From Chlorobiota bacterium (lineage in GTDB: Bacteria > Bacteroidota > Ignavibacteria > OLB7): DNA of 64,000 nucleotides. Location of the stretch: the NCBI GenBank assembly GCA_028287785.1, contig JAQBOZ010000001.1, positions 1 through 64,000 on the forward strand, in the 5' to 3' direction. A program made the position numbers and the translations under genes. The number at the start of each line of letters is the position of its first letter. The first letter of the stretch is position 1. Shown here piece by piece: positions 38,435-47,994 of this stretch. The notes under the pieces were generated by a model, which was not told the DNA's origin, did not search any database, and saw nothing but the letters and a program-made list of their open reading frames with translations.

Positions 38435-39658
38435 TTACCCCGCGTCCACCTTCGGCGTTTCGGGGGCCGCTTCCTTTGCTTTCGGTTTCGGCTTGCCCAC
38501 GGCGGCGCGCTTTTCCTTTGCCTTGCGGAGCGCGTTATAGTTGATCGATGCGGAGAGGGAGACCCCCGGACGGATCACGCCGCGAGCGCGGAGCGTATCC
38601 TCGGCGGCCAGATAGCGGGCGCGGTTCGGGATGCCGCCGCGAGCATCGGTGGGGACCTGGGAGATCGGAATCCATGCCTCTTCAACGCCCATCGGGCTGT
38701 CCGGGAGCTTCAGAACATTCTCGCGATTGGAGGCAAGCTCCAGCCACGGCCCGCCACGCGGGCGACTGAAGTCGAAGACATCGATGATGATCACCGGCGT
38801 TCCGGACAGAGGGATCATATGGCCGGCCGTGTCCCTCAACCCGCCTTCTCCCCAACTGAACAGCCACTCGGCATCCGGCATGAACTGGCGGACGCAGGAA
38901 TGGGAGACCGGGCGTCCCGGCATCGTGAACTGATGGAAGGCGTTGCCGGCGTAGAGATGGAAGTTGAAGGTAAACGGCAGCTTCCAGTTCTCGTTGAGCG
39001 ATGAAATCCGCAGGCGCTCCTTCCAGTTCAGCGCGTACCGGCCGGGGAAGGTCGCCTTCCGCTCGGTCCCGCTGTTGCACGCGGCAAAGCGAACCAGGCT
39101 GCCATGCTCGTAGCAGGCATAGCACTGGTATTTGTTGGAGATGAGGACCAGCTTTCTGATCGAGTCCGCGGCCGGATAATGAGCGGGGAACACCGAGTAG
39201 GCGCGGAGATCACCCACGATCGAGTCAGGCACCACAATCGTATCCCCCACGCGGAAGTAGCCGAACTCCTTCCGGTTCAACGTGGTGATGGCCCGGAACC
39301 CGTCGCTCGACTCCTTCGTCTTTCCAAACCGCCGCCGCACGGAATCGAGGAGCGTTTTCGTCAGCGCCATGCGGGTATACTTGATCTCCGGGAACTGGCT
39401 CTGCGCCACGCCGGAGAGCTTCGTCTGATTGCTGTTCTGCGGTTTGGCCGTGTCAGCGTTCGCCACGGGGCGTGCGGCCGGGGAGTCAGACTCCTTTACG
39501 GCCTCGCGCAGGGGAGCGCCCGGCGCCTTTGTATCGGCGGCAGGTTTATCACCGCCACCACATGCGATCATCGTCACCATTGGGACAATGATCGCGATGA
39601 GACGCAATCCGTCTCTCATCAACCATCCATTCCGGATCGAGCGATTCTTCTTCATCAA
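38435..39658 (-). CDS. L,D-transpeptidase (YkuD-like) lipoprotein
   Basis: MTMIACGGGD lipobox; FHLYAGNAFHQFTMPGRPVSHSCVRQFMPDAEWLF catalytic-type motif. Confidence 0.75.
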   Translation of the reverse strand: MMKKNRSIRNGWLMRDGLRLIAIIVPMVTMIACGGGDKPAADTKAPGAPLREAVKESDSPAARPVANADTAKPQNSNQTKLSGVAQSQFPEIKYTRMALTKTLLDSVRRRFGKTKESSDGFRAITTLNRKEFGYFRVGDTIVVPDSIVGDLRAYSVFPAHYPAADSIRKLVLISNKYQCYACYEHGSLVRFAACNSGTERKATFPGRYALNWKERLRISSLNENWKLPFTFNFHLYAGNAFHQFTMPGRPVSHSCVRQFMPDAEWLFSWGEGGLRDTAGHMIPLSGTPVIIIDVFDFSRPRGGPWLELASNRENVLKLPDSPMGVEEAWIPISQVPTDARGGIPNRARYLAAEDTLRARGVIRPGVSLSASINYNALRKAKEKRAAVGKPKPKAKEAAPETPKVDAG

Positions 39659-39844
39659 CGGTCTACATTAGTCAGAGTTGGGCTGTTGAAGGCCCGCGCA
39701 CGTCTCCGAACGAGACGGTACGTAGGTCCATCGTTCTGGGAACTCGGGGGAACTACAGTCTGAGATTGTCGTCGCGACTGGGACTGGGGGCTTGCTGCGG
39801 ACCTGGGGGGGACCGATGCGATCATCCGTTCGCGGGTGGAGCCC

Positions 39845-40924
39845 CTACAGGGCGGCTCCGGATTGAAGCTTCTCCGCCCGGTCCGCCACCTTGAGCGAGG
39901 TGATCACCGGGTCCAGATTCCCCTCGACAACCTCGATCAGGGGATAATTTTTTGCATCGCCCTCCAGACGGTGGTCGGTCAGCCGGTTCTGGGGGAAATT
40001 ATAGGTGCGGATCTTTTCCGAGCGATCGCCGCTTCCCACCATCCCCTTCCGCTTGGAGGCATAGGCGGAATCGCGCTTCTCCCGCTCGATCTCATACAGC
40101 TTGGCGCGAAGCATCTTCATGGCCCGCTCGCGGTTCTGGAACTGCGAACGCTCCTGCTGGCAGCCAACCACCACGCCGCTGGGAACGTGCGTCAGACGGA
40201 CGGCCGTCTCCACCTTGTTCACATTCTGCCCCCCCTTTCCACCCGACCGGAAGGTATCCATCATGATATCGGCGGGGTTGATGTCGATCTCCACATCCTC
40301 CACCTCCGGCAGAATCGCCACCGACGCCGCCGATGTGTGAACGCGCCCCTGCTGCTCCGTCTCCGGAACACGCTGCACGCGGTGAACGCCCGACTCGAAC
40401 TTCAGCGACCCGAAGACATCCTCGCCGGAGAGCATGAAGGAGACCTCCTTGTAGCCCCCCATATCGGACTCGGAATAGTCCAGCGGCTCAATCTTCCATC
40501 CCTTCGATTCGGCGTAGCGGGTGTACATCCGGTAGAGATCGCCGGCGAAGAGCGCCGCCTCCTCGCCACCGGTTCCGGCGCGGATTTCGACGATTGCGTT
40601 TTTTGAATCGTCGGGGTCCTGCGGGATCAGCAGCACGCGGATCTCCTCCTCCATCGCATCCTTCTTCAACCTGAGCTCCGCGAACTCCGTCTCCGCCATC
40701 TCATGAAGATCGGGATCGTTGGCGGTCATCATCAGCTCCCGCGCGCCTTCCAGATCCGTAATCAGCTTGGAGTAGGAGTGATAGGCCTCCTCGATCGGCC
40801 GCAACTGCCGCTGTTCCCGCATCGCGTCGCGATAGGCGGCCTGATCCTGAGCGAGAGCCGGATCGCCAAGCCGCATCTCTATCTCCTCGTAGCGGCGGTG
40901 GATCTGGCTGAGTTTATCGAGCAT
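39845..40924 (-). CDS. prfA: Peptide chain release factor 1
   Basis: EIRAGTGGEEAALFAGDLYRMYTRYAESKGW; RVPETEQQGRVHTSAASVAILPEVEDVEIDINPADIMMDTFRSGGKGGQNVNKVETAVRLTHVPSGVVV (GGQ motif). Confidence 0.95.
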   Translation of the reverse strand: MLDKLSQIHRRYEEIEMRLGDPALAQDQAAYRDAMREQRQLRPIEEAYHSYSKLITDLEGARELMMTANDPDLHEMAETEFAELRLKKDAMEEEIRVLLIPQDPDDSKNAIVEIRAGTGGEEAALFAGDLYRMYTRYAESKGWKIEPLDYSESDMGGYKEVSFMLSGEDVFGSLKFESGVHRVQRVPETEQQGRVHTSAASVAILPEVEDVEIDINPADIMMDTFRSGGKGGQNVNKVETAVRLTHVPSGVVVGCQQERSQFQNRERAMKMLRAKLYEIEREKRDSAYASKRKGMVGSGDRSEKIRTYNFPQNRLTDHRLEGDAKNYPLIEVVEGNLDPVITSLKVADRAEKLQSGAAL

Positions 40925-41195
40925 TTTCCGTTCTGTTACCGACTGGATTTACAGTAAGTTCCCTGGGCAAACCGCGAGGGGCCTGGCGTGAATCGGCATC
41001 AGCATTGCTGATCTCCGACAAGACGTATCGCGTGATATCGGCAGCGCCATCGTCATTGACGATGGTACACCGATCGTATGGTAGAACGCAACGGCCCCTG
41101 GGAAGAATGGTACAATCTAGCAATCTCCGGGGAATCACTCCCCCATGCCGGGAAGCCGAAGCATTATAATACAGGCGAGAGAGGAACGATTTTCC

Positions 41196-42887
41196 ATGCG
41201 GCCCCCGACCCGCGCAACTTCGATTGTTGAGGCCAGCCGATGTTCGATTCCGTCGATCGTCGGCCTGATTCTCGCGCTTGCCATCGCCGGATGCGCCTCG
41301 CCGGCCCGTATCCCGCTGGATGGGCTCCGCATCGATTCCACTATCGCCGCCCCCAACTCCCGCCTCGGGAAGAAGCTCGCCGACCGGCTTTTCATGGATG
41401 GATCGCTCCTTCAGATGCGCCAGCAGTACGCGGACGCCATCGAGCGATACGGTCGCGCGTTCCAGATGGCCCCGGACAGAGGCGCCATCGCCTTCGCAAT
41501 CTCCCGCTGCTACCGCGCGCTCGGCTCCTCCGATTCCGCCCTCTTCTACGCCAGAATCGCCCTCAGATCCGATTCCGATAATATCGATATCCGCGAACAG
41601 CTCGCTGAGTTGTTTCTGACAAGGGGGCTGATCGATGGGGCAATCGAGCAGTACGAGGCGATGCTCCGCCTTCAGCCGGATGATCTGTCGGCGCGTTATA
41701 CGGTCGCCCGGCTTCTCCAGCGGCGGCGCCCGTCGCGATCCATCTATCACTACGAGTATATCAGGAAGTATCTCGGGGAGGATTATGATGCCCTTCTCAA
41801 CCTCTCCGAGCTTTATCTGAATCAGGAGCAGTACGATTCCGCGGTCGGCGTTATCCGGCAGGTGATCATGCTGGACCCGCAGAACCCCGATATCTACAAG
41901 CTCCTGAACGACACATATATCCGCGCGTCCCGCTACGATGATGCCCTGAAGCTGATCGACGATCTGGAAACGCGCATCCTCCCGGACTCCCTGCGCCAGG
42001 CATTCCTGATCGACAGGCTGGTCGATGTCTCGCATCAGGTTGGACGGGCCAGCACGCCAAGGGAATTTATCGACTATGCCAGGGCGCTGGGGAACCGGGT
42101 CGCCAGGAAATTCCCGGATCAATGGGAGGTCGGCTTCTACTACGGCAAGCTCCGGTACAGCCTTGGCGACAGCGCGGCCGCGGATTCGCTGATCGCCCGC
42201 GCTCTGGCATCGAAATCCTCCACCGTCGGGGCATGGCGGGAGGCGGCAAAGCTCTATCTGGACAACGGGGAAACCGGCCGGGCGCTCAGGATACTTCCGG
42301 GCACATCATACCGCTTCAGAAACGACAGCCGCGTCCTCGATTACCTTGGCGGGCTCTACTTCGTCGCCGGCCGATACGACAGCTCGGAGAAATATCTGCG
42401 GAAATCGCTCGCCATCGATGACGACAACAGCGCCGCGTGGAGCCGGCTGGCGCTGATCTACAAGCGACAGGGAAAGCCGGGCGCCAGCGACGCCGCCTAT
42501 GAAAAGGCCCTGGAGTTCGATCCCGACGATCCCTCCATCCTGAACAACTACGCCTATTCACTCGCCGACCGCAAGCTCCATCTGGACAAGGCGCTGGAGA
42601 TGATCAAGCGGGCGCTGGACGATGAGCCGGAGAATGAATCGTACCTCGACACGATCGGCTGGATCTACTTCCGGCTTGGGGACTACCAGCAGGCGCTTCA
42701 GTATATTCGGCATTCGGTCGAGATCGGCGGAGCGGGGGCCGAAGTGCTGGAACATCTCGGCGATACGGAGGCGGCGCTCGGCGACCGGGACGCCGCGCAC
42801 GACGCCTACCGGCGCGCCCTGAAGCTGAACCCGGACAACCCTGGGATACAGCAGAAATACGACACAACGGGACGGCAGGGGGAATGA
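41196..42887 (+). CDS. TPR-repeat lipoprotein
   Basis: Lipobox LALAIAGCASP; multiple TPRs, e.g. DNSAAWSRLALIYKRQGKPGASDAAYEKALEFDPDDPSILNNYAYSLADR. ATG at 41196 proposed. Confidence 0.8.
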   Translation: MRPPTRATSIVEASRCSIPSIVGLILALAIAGCASPARIPLDGLRIDSTIAAPNSRLGKKLADRLFMDGSLLQMRQQYADAIERYGRAFQMAPDRGAIAFAISRCYRALGSSDSALFYARIALRSDSDNIDIREQLAELFLTRGLIDGAIEQYEAMLRLQPDDLSARYTVARLLQRRRPSRSIYHYEYIRKYLGEDYDALLNLSELYLNQEQYDSAVGVIRQVIMLDPQNPDIYKLLNDTYIRASRYDDALKLIDDLETRILPDSLRQAFLIDRLVDVSHQVGRASTPREFIDYARALGNRVARKFPDQWEVGFYYGKLRYSLGDSAAADSLIARALASKSSTVGAWREAAKLYLDNGETGRALRILPGTSYRFRNDSRVLDYLGGLYFVAGRYDSSEKYLRKSLAIDDDNSAAWSRLALIYKRQGKPGASDAAYEKALEFDPDDPSILNNYAYSLADRKLHLDKALEMIKRALDDEPENESYLDTIGWIYFRLGDYQQALQYIRHSVEIGGAGAEVLEHLGDTEAALGDRDAAHDAYRRALKLNPDNPGIQQKYDTTGRQGE

Positions 42888-42907
42888 TGGATTCATTGTC
42901 CGGATCG

Positions 42908-42961
42908 TGATTGAACGTCATTCGTCCGGGACCGTGATTGAACGTTATCCGTCGGGGGCCG
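42908..42961. repeat. Two tandem ~27-bp units upstream of the DUF4292 gene
   Basis: GTGATTGAACGTCATTCGTCCGGGACC / GTGATTGAACGTTATCCGTCGGGGGCC. Confidence 0.7.
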
Positions 42962-42980
42962 TTTCAAACGGCCCCCGACG
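42950..42980. other. Near-perfect palindromic hairpin
   Basis: CGTCGGGGGCCGTTT-C-AAACGGCCCCCGACG, 15-nt arms around one base. Confidence 0.8.
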
Positions 42981-43005
42981 TGGTCTTGGATATTCAACGA
43001 TAATT

Positions 43006-43797
43006 ATGATGGTACGATTTCAGATCTTCTGCGCCGCTCTGCTGGCGACCACGCTTGTGGGATGCGGCGGCGGCAGGATCACAAAAGCCTCCGACCAGCA
43101 GGCGGAGGCGGTGCTGGCAAGGCTTCGCCAGAGCTACGCGACCACACCGGACCTGACGCTGAAGGGGAACATGACCACCTCCGAGGCCCCCATCGCGATC
43201 ATTTTCGAGGCGCTGATCCGCTCGCGCGATTCCCTTCGCATCGATCTGGTCGGCCCGTTCGCCGTGCCGATCGGCTCGCTCAGCTCCACGCCGGATCGCT
43301 TCACCTTCTTCTCCGTCGAGGAGGGAGTGGCGGTTGATGGAGTGCCGGACCGGGAAACGTTCGGCAAGATGCTGATGATCGACATGAACTATGACGAGAT
43401 GATCTCGATGCTCCGCGGCGAAATCCCCCGCTTCCCCGCTCCCGGAAGCTATCGGGCGGAATGGCGGGGGGATGATGTGACGTTTATCGCGAAGACATCC
43501 GGCGGAGAGGATCGGTTCACCGTGGATACCACGGATATGACGGTGCTGAACTACGGGCGCTACGGCCTGACATCCGCGCCCGACGGCCTTGGCGCGTCAG
43601 GACCGGAGGAGTTCGGGGTGACCTACGATTTATATTATCCTCTCGGCGGACGAAGGTTTCCGAAGAAGGCGGTGGTCAATATCAGCAACGGAGCGCGGAA
43701 GGTGATCGTCAATGTCGACACGCCGAAAAGCGGCATCGATCCCGACAGGAGCTGCGCGCTGATCATCCCGGCCGGCATAGAACGCAGACATCCGTAG
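43006..43797 (+). CDS. DUF4292-like lipoprotein (LolB/LolA-like fold suspected)
   Basis: MIMVRFQIFCAALLATTLVGCGGG lipobox; KGNMTTSEAPIAIIFEALIRSRDSLRIDLVGPFAVPIGSLSSTPDRFTFF...; FPKKAVVNISNGARKVIVNVDT. Confidence 0.7.
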   Translation: MMVRFQIFCAALLATTLVGCGGGRITKASDQQAEAVLARLRQSYATTPDLTLKGNMTTSEAPIAIIFEALIRSRDSLRIDLVGPFAVPIGSLSSTPDRFTFFSVEEGVAVDGVPDRETFGKMLMIDMNYDEMISMLRGEIPRFPAPGSYRAEWRGDDVTFIAKTSGGEDRFTVDTTDMTVLNYGRYGLTSAPDGLGASGPEEFGVTYDLYYPLGGRRFPKKAVVNISNGARKVIVNVDTPKSGIDPDRSCALIIPAGIERRHP

Positions 43798-43822
43798 GGG
43801 TACGTTTGAAACATACCCCTAC
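43794..43822. other. Palindromic hairpin, second copy of the CGTTT-N-AAAC type
   Basis: GTAGGGGTACGTTT-G-AAACATACCCCTAC, 14-nt arms with one mismatch, starting within the upstream stop codon TAG. Confidence 0.75.
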
Positions 43823-43839
43823 TAACGACCCCCGCTTTC

Positions 43840-46518
43840 ATGGATACGATAAAGTTCCCTTCCATATCATTTCTGTTTCTGCTGATCCTCGCGTTCGTGG
43901 CGATGAGCGGGACCGGCCACGCCCAGCGCCGGGCGCCGCGCCGCGCCGATACAACCAGACGACGAGTGACCCCGCCGGCCGACAGCGCACGCATCGCGGC
44001 CCCGGCAAACCCCATCGATTCCGTACGGCAGGCGGCAGTTCCGCCGCGCGATTCCCTCCGCGCCGACTCCCTCGCCCCCGATTCGCTCGCGGTCAAAACC
44101 GGCACATCCGGCGTCGATACGGTGATCGTCTATACTGCGCGGGACAGCATGGTGTTCGATGTCAAGAGCCGCGTGCTGCGCCTGTATGGGGACGCGGTTG
44201 TGACGAAAGGGGCGCAGAAGCTGACGGCGGCATATATCGAGATAGACTTCACCAAGAGCGAGCTGTACGCGGAGGCGCGCTACGATTCGGCGCATCATAA
44301 ATATTACGGCGTCCCGGTCTTCAAGGACGCCCAGCAGGAACTTTCGGCGAACACGCTCCGCTACAACTTCAACACGAAGCAGGGGACGCTCGGCGCCGCC
44401 GAGACAAAGCTGGCCGATGGATTCTATTACGGCGACAAGATCAAGCGGGTGAGCGAGAACACGCTCTTCGTCCGCAACGGGGTCTACACCACCTGCGATG
44501 CCCCGCATCCCCATTACTATTTCTCCTCCCCGGAGATGAAGGTGGTGACGGGGGATCGCGTCTTCGCGGACCAGCTTGAGCTTTCGATCGCGGATGTGCC
44601 GATCTTCTACCTCCCGGTCGGCGTCTTCTTCCCGAGCAACAGCGGCCGGCATTCCGGGCTGATCCTCCCCCGCCCCAGCCAGACATCGCAGTTCGGGTTT
44701 ACGCTGGAGGGGCTTGGCTACTTCTGGGCCGCCTCCGATTATTTCGACACGCAGATCTACACGGATCTCTACAGCAAGGGTGGGGCAACGTTCCGCGACA
44801 ACAGCCGGATCGTGGTGCGGAACCTCTTCAGCAGCGCGGTGAACCTCACTTACGGCCTGCGCCGCTCCGATGCGGACGCTCCGTTCATCAGAAGCTATAT
44901 CATCGATATCCAGCATCAGCAGAAGATCGGCCGCACGGCAAGCCTCACGGGGAATATCAACTTCACATCCAACAACGCGCTCAGGAACACGACGACCCGG
45001 ATCAATCAATTCGGCAGCGATTTCACGACCCAGATCGCCAGCTCCACCATCACATTCCAGAAGTCATGGAGCTGGGGGGGCGGGTTCTCGTCATCGTATC
45101 AGCGCTATCAGAACATCATCAACGGATCGCTGACGCAGACAATCCCGTTCAACTTCACCTTCCCGACCATCACGCTGGCGCAGGTTCTGGGGAGCCCCGC
45201 CGGAGAGGAGAATCTCCTCAACAACCTCAACCCCACGTTCGGCATCGGGGTGGGGGGCGGCGGGCAGTTCTTCCGGCAGGATTCGGTATCGCCGACCGTG
45301 CCGCGGGGGGCGGTGACCATCACCCCGAGCTTCAGCGTTACGCCGAAACTCGCGTTCGTCTCGATGCAACCGTATGTCAGCTTCTCGTCGACGTTCTTTC
45401 TGCGGAGAGTGGTCAAGCAGGCGGTGGGGGATACCGTGATCTCCACCGATGTCCCCGGCCCGCGAGGCGCGTACTCCTGGAACGCCGGCGTCAACTTCTC
45501 GACGAAGCTCTACGGCATCATCCAGCCCAATATCCTGGGGCTGACCGCGATCCGCCACACGGTGATACCGAACATCGGATTCCGCTACAGCCCCGACTAC
45601 AGCAAGCCGGGGGAACTCTATCGCGACCAGTATTTCGATCCGCGGCAGAACCGGGTGGTCAACTACTCGATCTTCGAAGAAGATGAGGCGGCCGGCTTCG
45701 GATCGGCGCCGGGAGGGGAACGTCAGGAGGCGCTCACCTTCAGCCTGAGCAACGTCTTCGACGCGAAAATCGCGCAGGGGGATACCATCCCCGATAAGAA
45801 GGTGCAGCTTCTTCAGCTCGATCTGAGCACATCCTACAACGCGGTCGCAAAGGAGTTCCGCTGGGGACCGGTCAGCACCAATGCCAACGTGAACCTCGGC
45901 AACGTGGGAACACTGAACGGCAACGCCACATTCACCCTGTACGATACCGATACCGCCGGCGTCACCATTCCAAGGCTGCTGATCGATCAGGGGAAGGGGC
46001 TGTGGCGGGCAACGGCGGCGGGCATCAGCTTCGGCACGACGTTCAGCGATCAGGGTTTCGCCACGGGCGCATCGCAGACGGCGGTGGCGGATTCTGCGGG
46101 CGCACGGCGCGAGCGGTTCAACTTTGAACCGGGGGAGTTCGATGATCGCGAGTTCTTCGGCGAGACGGTGCGCGGCAACCCCGCGTTCAGGATTCCGTGG
46201 CAGCTCAGCTTCTCCGGCAACTACAGCCTGGCGCGGACGCTCGCCAACGAGTACGAAAAGAACTTCGGCGTCAACATCGGCTTCTCCTTCACCCTCACTC
46301 CCACCACGGTGATATCGAGCACAGGATCGTACAACCTTACCGAGGGGAAATTTCTGGTGCCGGAAATCACGCTCCGAAAGGATCTTCACTGCTGGCAGAT
46401 GTCGCTTCAGTGGCAGCCGACCGGATACGGCCGTGGGTTCTATTTTCAGATCGGCCTGAAGGCGCCGCAGTTGCAGGATATCAAACTGGAGAGGAATGAT
46501 CGGATTTTCTCCAATTAA
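43840..46518 (+). CDS. lptD: LptD-like LPS-assembly outer-membrane protein
   Basis: OstA-like N-domain VFDVKSRVLRLYGDAVVTKGAQKLTAAYIEIDFTKSELYAEA; FYYGDKIKRVSENTLFVRNGVYTTCDAPHPHYYFSSPEMKV; large barrel. Confidence 0.85.
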   Translation: MDTIKFPSISFLFLLILAFVAMSGTGHAQRRAPRRADTTRRRVTPPADSARIAAPANPIDSVRQAAVPPRDSLRADSLAPDSLAVKTGTSGVDTVIVYTARDSMVFDVKSRVLRLYGDAVVTKGAQKLTAAYIEIDFTKSELYAEARYDSAHHKYYGVPVFKDAQQELSANTLRYNFNTKQGTLGAAETKLADGFYYGDKIKRVSENTLFVRNGVYTTCDAPHPHYYFSSPEMKVVTGDRVFADQLELSIADVPIFYLPVGVFFPSNSGRHSGLILPRPSQTSQFGFTLEGLGYFWAASDYFDTQIYTDLYSKGGATFRDNSRIVVRNLFSSAVNLTYGLRRSDADAPFIRSYIIDIQHQQKIGRTASLTGNINFTSNNALRNTTTRINQFGSDFTTQIASSTITFQKSWSWGGGFSSSYQRYQNIINGSLTQTIPFNFTFPTITLAQVLGSPAGEENLLNNLNPTFGIGVGGGGQFFRQDSVSPTVPRGAVTITPSFSVTPKLAFVSMQPYVSFSSTFFLRRVVKQAVGDTVISTDVPGPRGAYSWNAGVNFSTKLYGIIQPNILGLTAIRHTVIPNIGFRYSPDYSKPGELYRDQYFDPRQNRVVNYSIFEEDEAAGFGSAPGGERQEALTFSLSNVFDAKIAQGDTIPDKKVQLLQLDLSTSYNAVAKEFRWGPVSTNANVNLGNVGTLNGNATFTLYDTDTAGVTIPRLLIDQGKGLWRATAAGISFGTTFSDQGFATGASQTAVADSAGARRERFNFEPGEFDDREFFGETVRGNPAFRIPWQLSFSGNYSLARTLANEYEKNFGVNIGFSFTLTPTTVISSTGSYNLTEGKFLVPEITLRKDLHCWQMSLQWQPTGYGRGFYFQIGLKAPQLQDIKLERNDRIFSN

Positions 46519-46640
46519 TGCCTGGGGGCCTTGATCATCCCGCTGTCCGGCGAAATCCCCCGACGTTGTCCAACAGCCCGATAGCGGCCCGCCAATTGTG
46601 ACCCATTCTGGAATATTGATCGGAAGCTCATTTTTTACAT

Positions 46641-47219
46641 ATGAACGACTTTTCTCGATACGCGACCCGACTGACAGCCCTTGCCGCCCTGCCGATGCTG
46701 ATATCGCTGGCATCGTGCGGGATATTCTCCCGCAGCCAGGCAACCCGGCACTACGACACCGTCTCGATGATGAACGGCCTCCGCTACTTCGATTACGAGA
46801 AGGGGGACGGGGCTCAGGTCCAGCCGGGAATGCGCGTCAGGATCGATTACGCCGGGTATTTCACGGACGGCATTCTCTTCGATACCTCCATCCCGTCGGT
46901 CGCGAAAAACTACGGGACCGATGGCGTCCCACTCCGCCGCGAGGATACAATGGACAACCCGACCAGACGGCGATTCAACCGTGGCGGCTATCCGTTCGAG
47001 CCGATCGAGTTCACAGTGGGGAAAGGTGAGGTGATCCAGGGATGGGATGACGGGCTGACCACCGATATGAAGGTCGGCGGCCGCCGGAGGCTGATCATCC
47101 CCCCCGATCTGGGCTACGGCGCCAAGGCAACGGGAACCATTCCCGCCAACGCCACTCTTATCTTCGATGTCGAGGTGCTCTCCGCCAATTATCCATCCCC
47201 GGCCAGGAAGGGAGAATAG
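46641..47219 (+). CDS. FKBP-type peptidyl-prolyl cis-trans isomerase lipoprotein
   Basis: SLASCGIF lipobox; VRIDYAGYFTDGILFDTSI; FTVGKGEVIQGWDDGLTTDMKVGGRRRLIIPPDLGYGAKATGTIPANATLIFDVEVL. Confidence 0.9.
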   Translation: MNDFSRYATRLTALAALPMLISLASCGIFSRSQATRHYDTVSMMNGLRYFDYEKGDGAQVQPGMRVRIDYAGYFTDGILFDTSIPSVAKNYGTDGVPLRREDTMDNPTRRRFNRGGYPFEPIEFTVGKGEVIQGWDDGLTTDMKVGGRRRLIIPPDLGYGAKATGTIPANATLIFDVEVLSANYPSPARKGE

Positions 47220-47221
47220 CG

Positions 47222-47929
47222 ATGCCTCCTCCCTCCCACGAAGAGCCGATCCATCACGAGCACGCTCGGATCAGGCGATTTCATGCCGACGGGAAGAGCC
47301 CCCACCGCTCCCCCCTGCGAACCGGGGCTATCCTTATCGGATCGATGGCGGCCGTGCTGCTTCTGGCCTATTATCTGTTCGGCCGTCATGGCGGCATCCA
47401 TGCCGATGTGATCGATTTCTCCAAGACGATGGAGCAGATCCAGGAGCTGAGCAGCGTCAGAAGCCATTTCCGGTTCGGCGTGGTGGTGCGGGAGGAATCG
47501 GGCAATATCATCGTCCGCCGGTTCGCCGATCAGGCGGAGGCGATCGGCATGGATGGGCTGGGAAACGCGCTGTTCCAGGACCCCACGATGTTCGTGGAAC
47601 TGCATGGCGTGGCAACCTACGGGATGCGGCTTCAGGGCCTGGCCGGACGGATAACCCAGGATGATTCCACGGTCCATATCCCGATCCCGCGCGCCGAGGT
47701 GCTGGACGCGAAACTGATCAGCGCCGATACGAAAATAGTGGCGACGATGAAGGGGCTGTTCCGAAGCTCCAACAACCAGTTGTTGCTGGAGGCGGACAGG
47801 CGTGGCGAGGAGTTCACGCGCGATTACGCGACCCGGGACACCACAATGATGGAGACCGCGAGCCGGCGTCTGCGCGATATTCTCTCCCTCCTTGTGGAAC
47901 GATCCGGGAAACGTGCGATATTCGAATGA
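47222..47929 (+). CDS. DUF4230-like membrane-anchored protein
   Basis: One TM segment GAILIGSMAAVLLLAYYLF; pattern ELSSVRSHFRFGVVVREESG...GLAGRITQDDSTVHIPIPRAEVLDAKL; 2 nt after the FKBP gene. Confidence 0.65.
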   Translation: MPPPSHEEPIHHEHARIRRFHADGKSPHRSPLRTGAILIGSMAAVLLLAYYLFGRHGGIHADVIDFSKTMEQIQELSSVRSHFRFGVVVREESGNIIVRRFADQAEAIGMDGLGNALFQDPTMFVELHGVATYGMRLQGLAGRITQDDSTVHIPIPRAEVLDAKLISADTKIVATMKGLFRSSNNQLLLEADRRGEEFTRDYATRDTTMMETASRRLRDILSLLVERSGKRAIFE

Positions 47930-47994
47930 TGGAGATGCGGCCGGCATGGCTGCGCTCCCTGTGAGCAGTTCCGAACAACCAGGGCGGATTCGAT

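Noticed and set aside
39660-39844. G-rich intergenic stretch between the L,D-transpeptidase and prfA as an ncRNA
   Set aside because: No convincing stem structure or repeat partner seen in the window; left unannotated.
43867-46743. Minus-strand ORFs of 380 and 550 aa opposite lptD
   Set aside because: Low-complexity Arg/Glu/His-rich shadow ORFs; the plus strand encodes a clear LptD-like protein.
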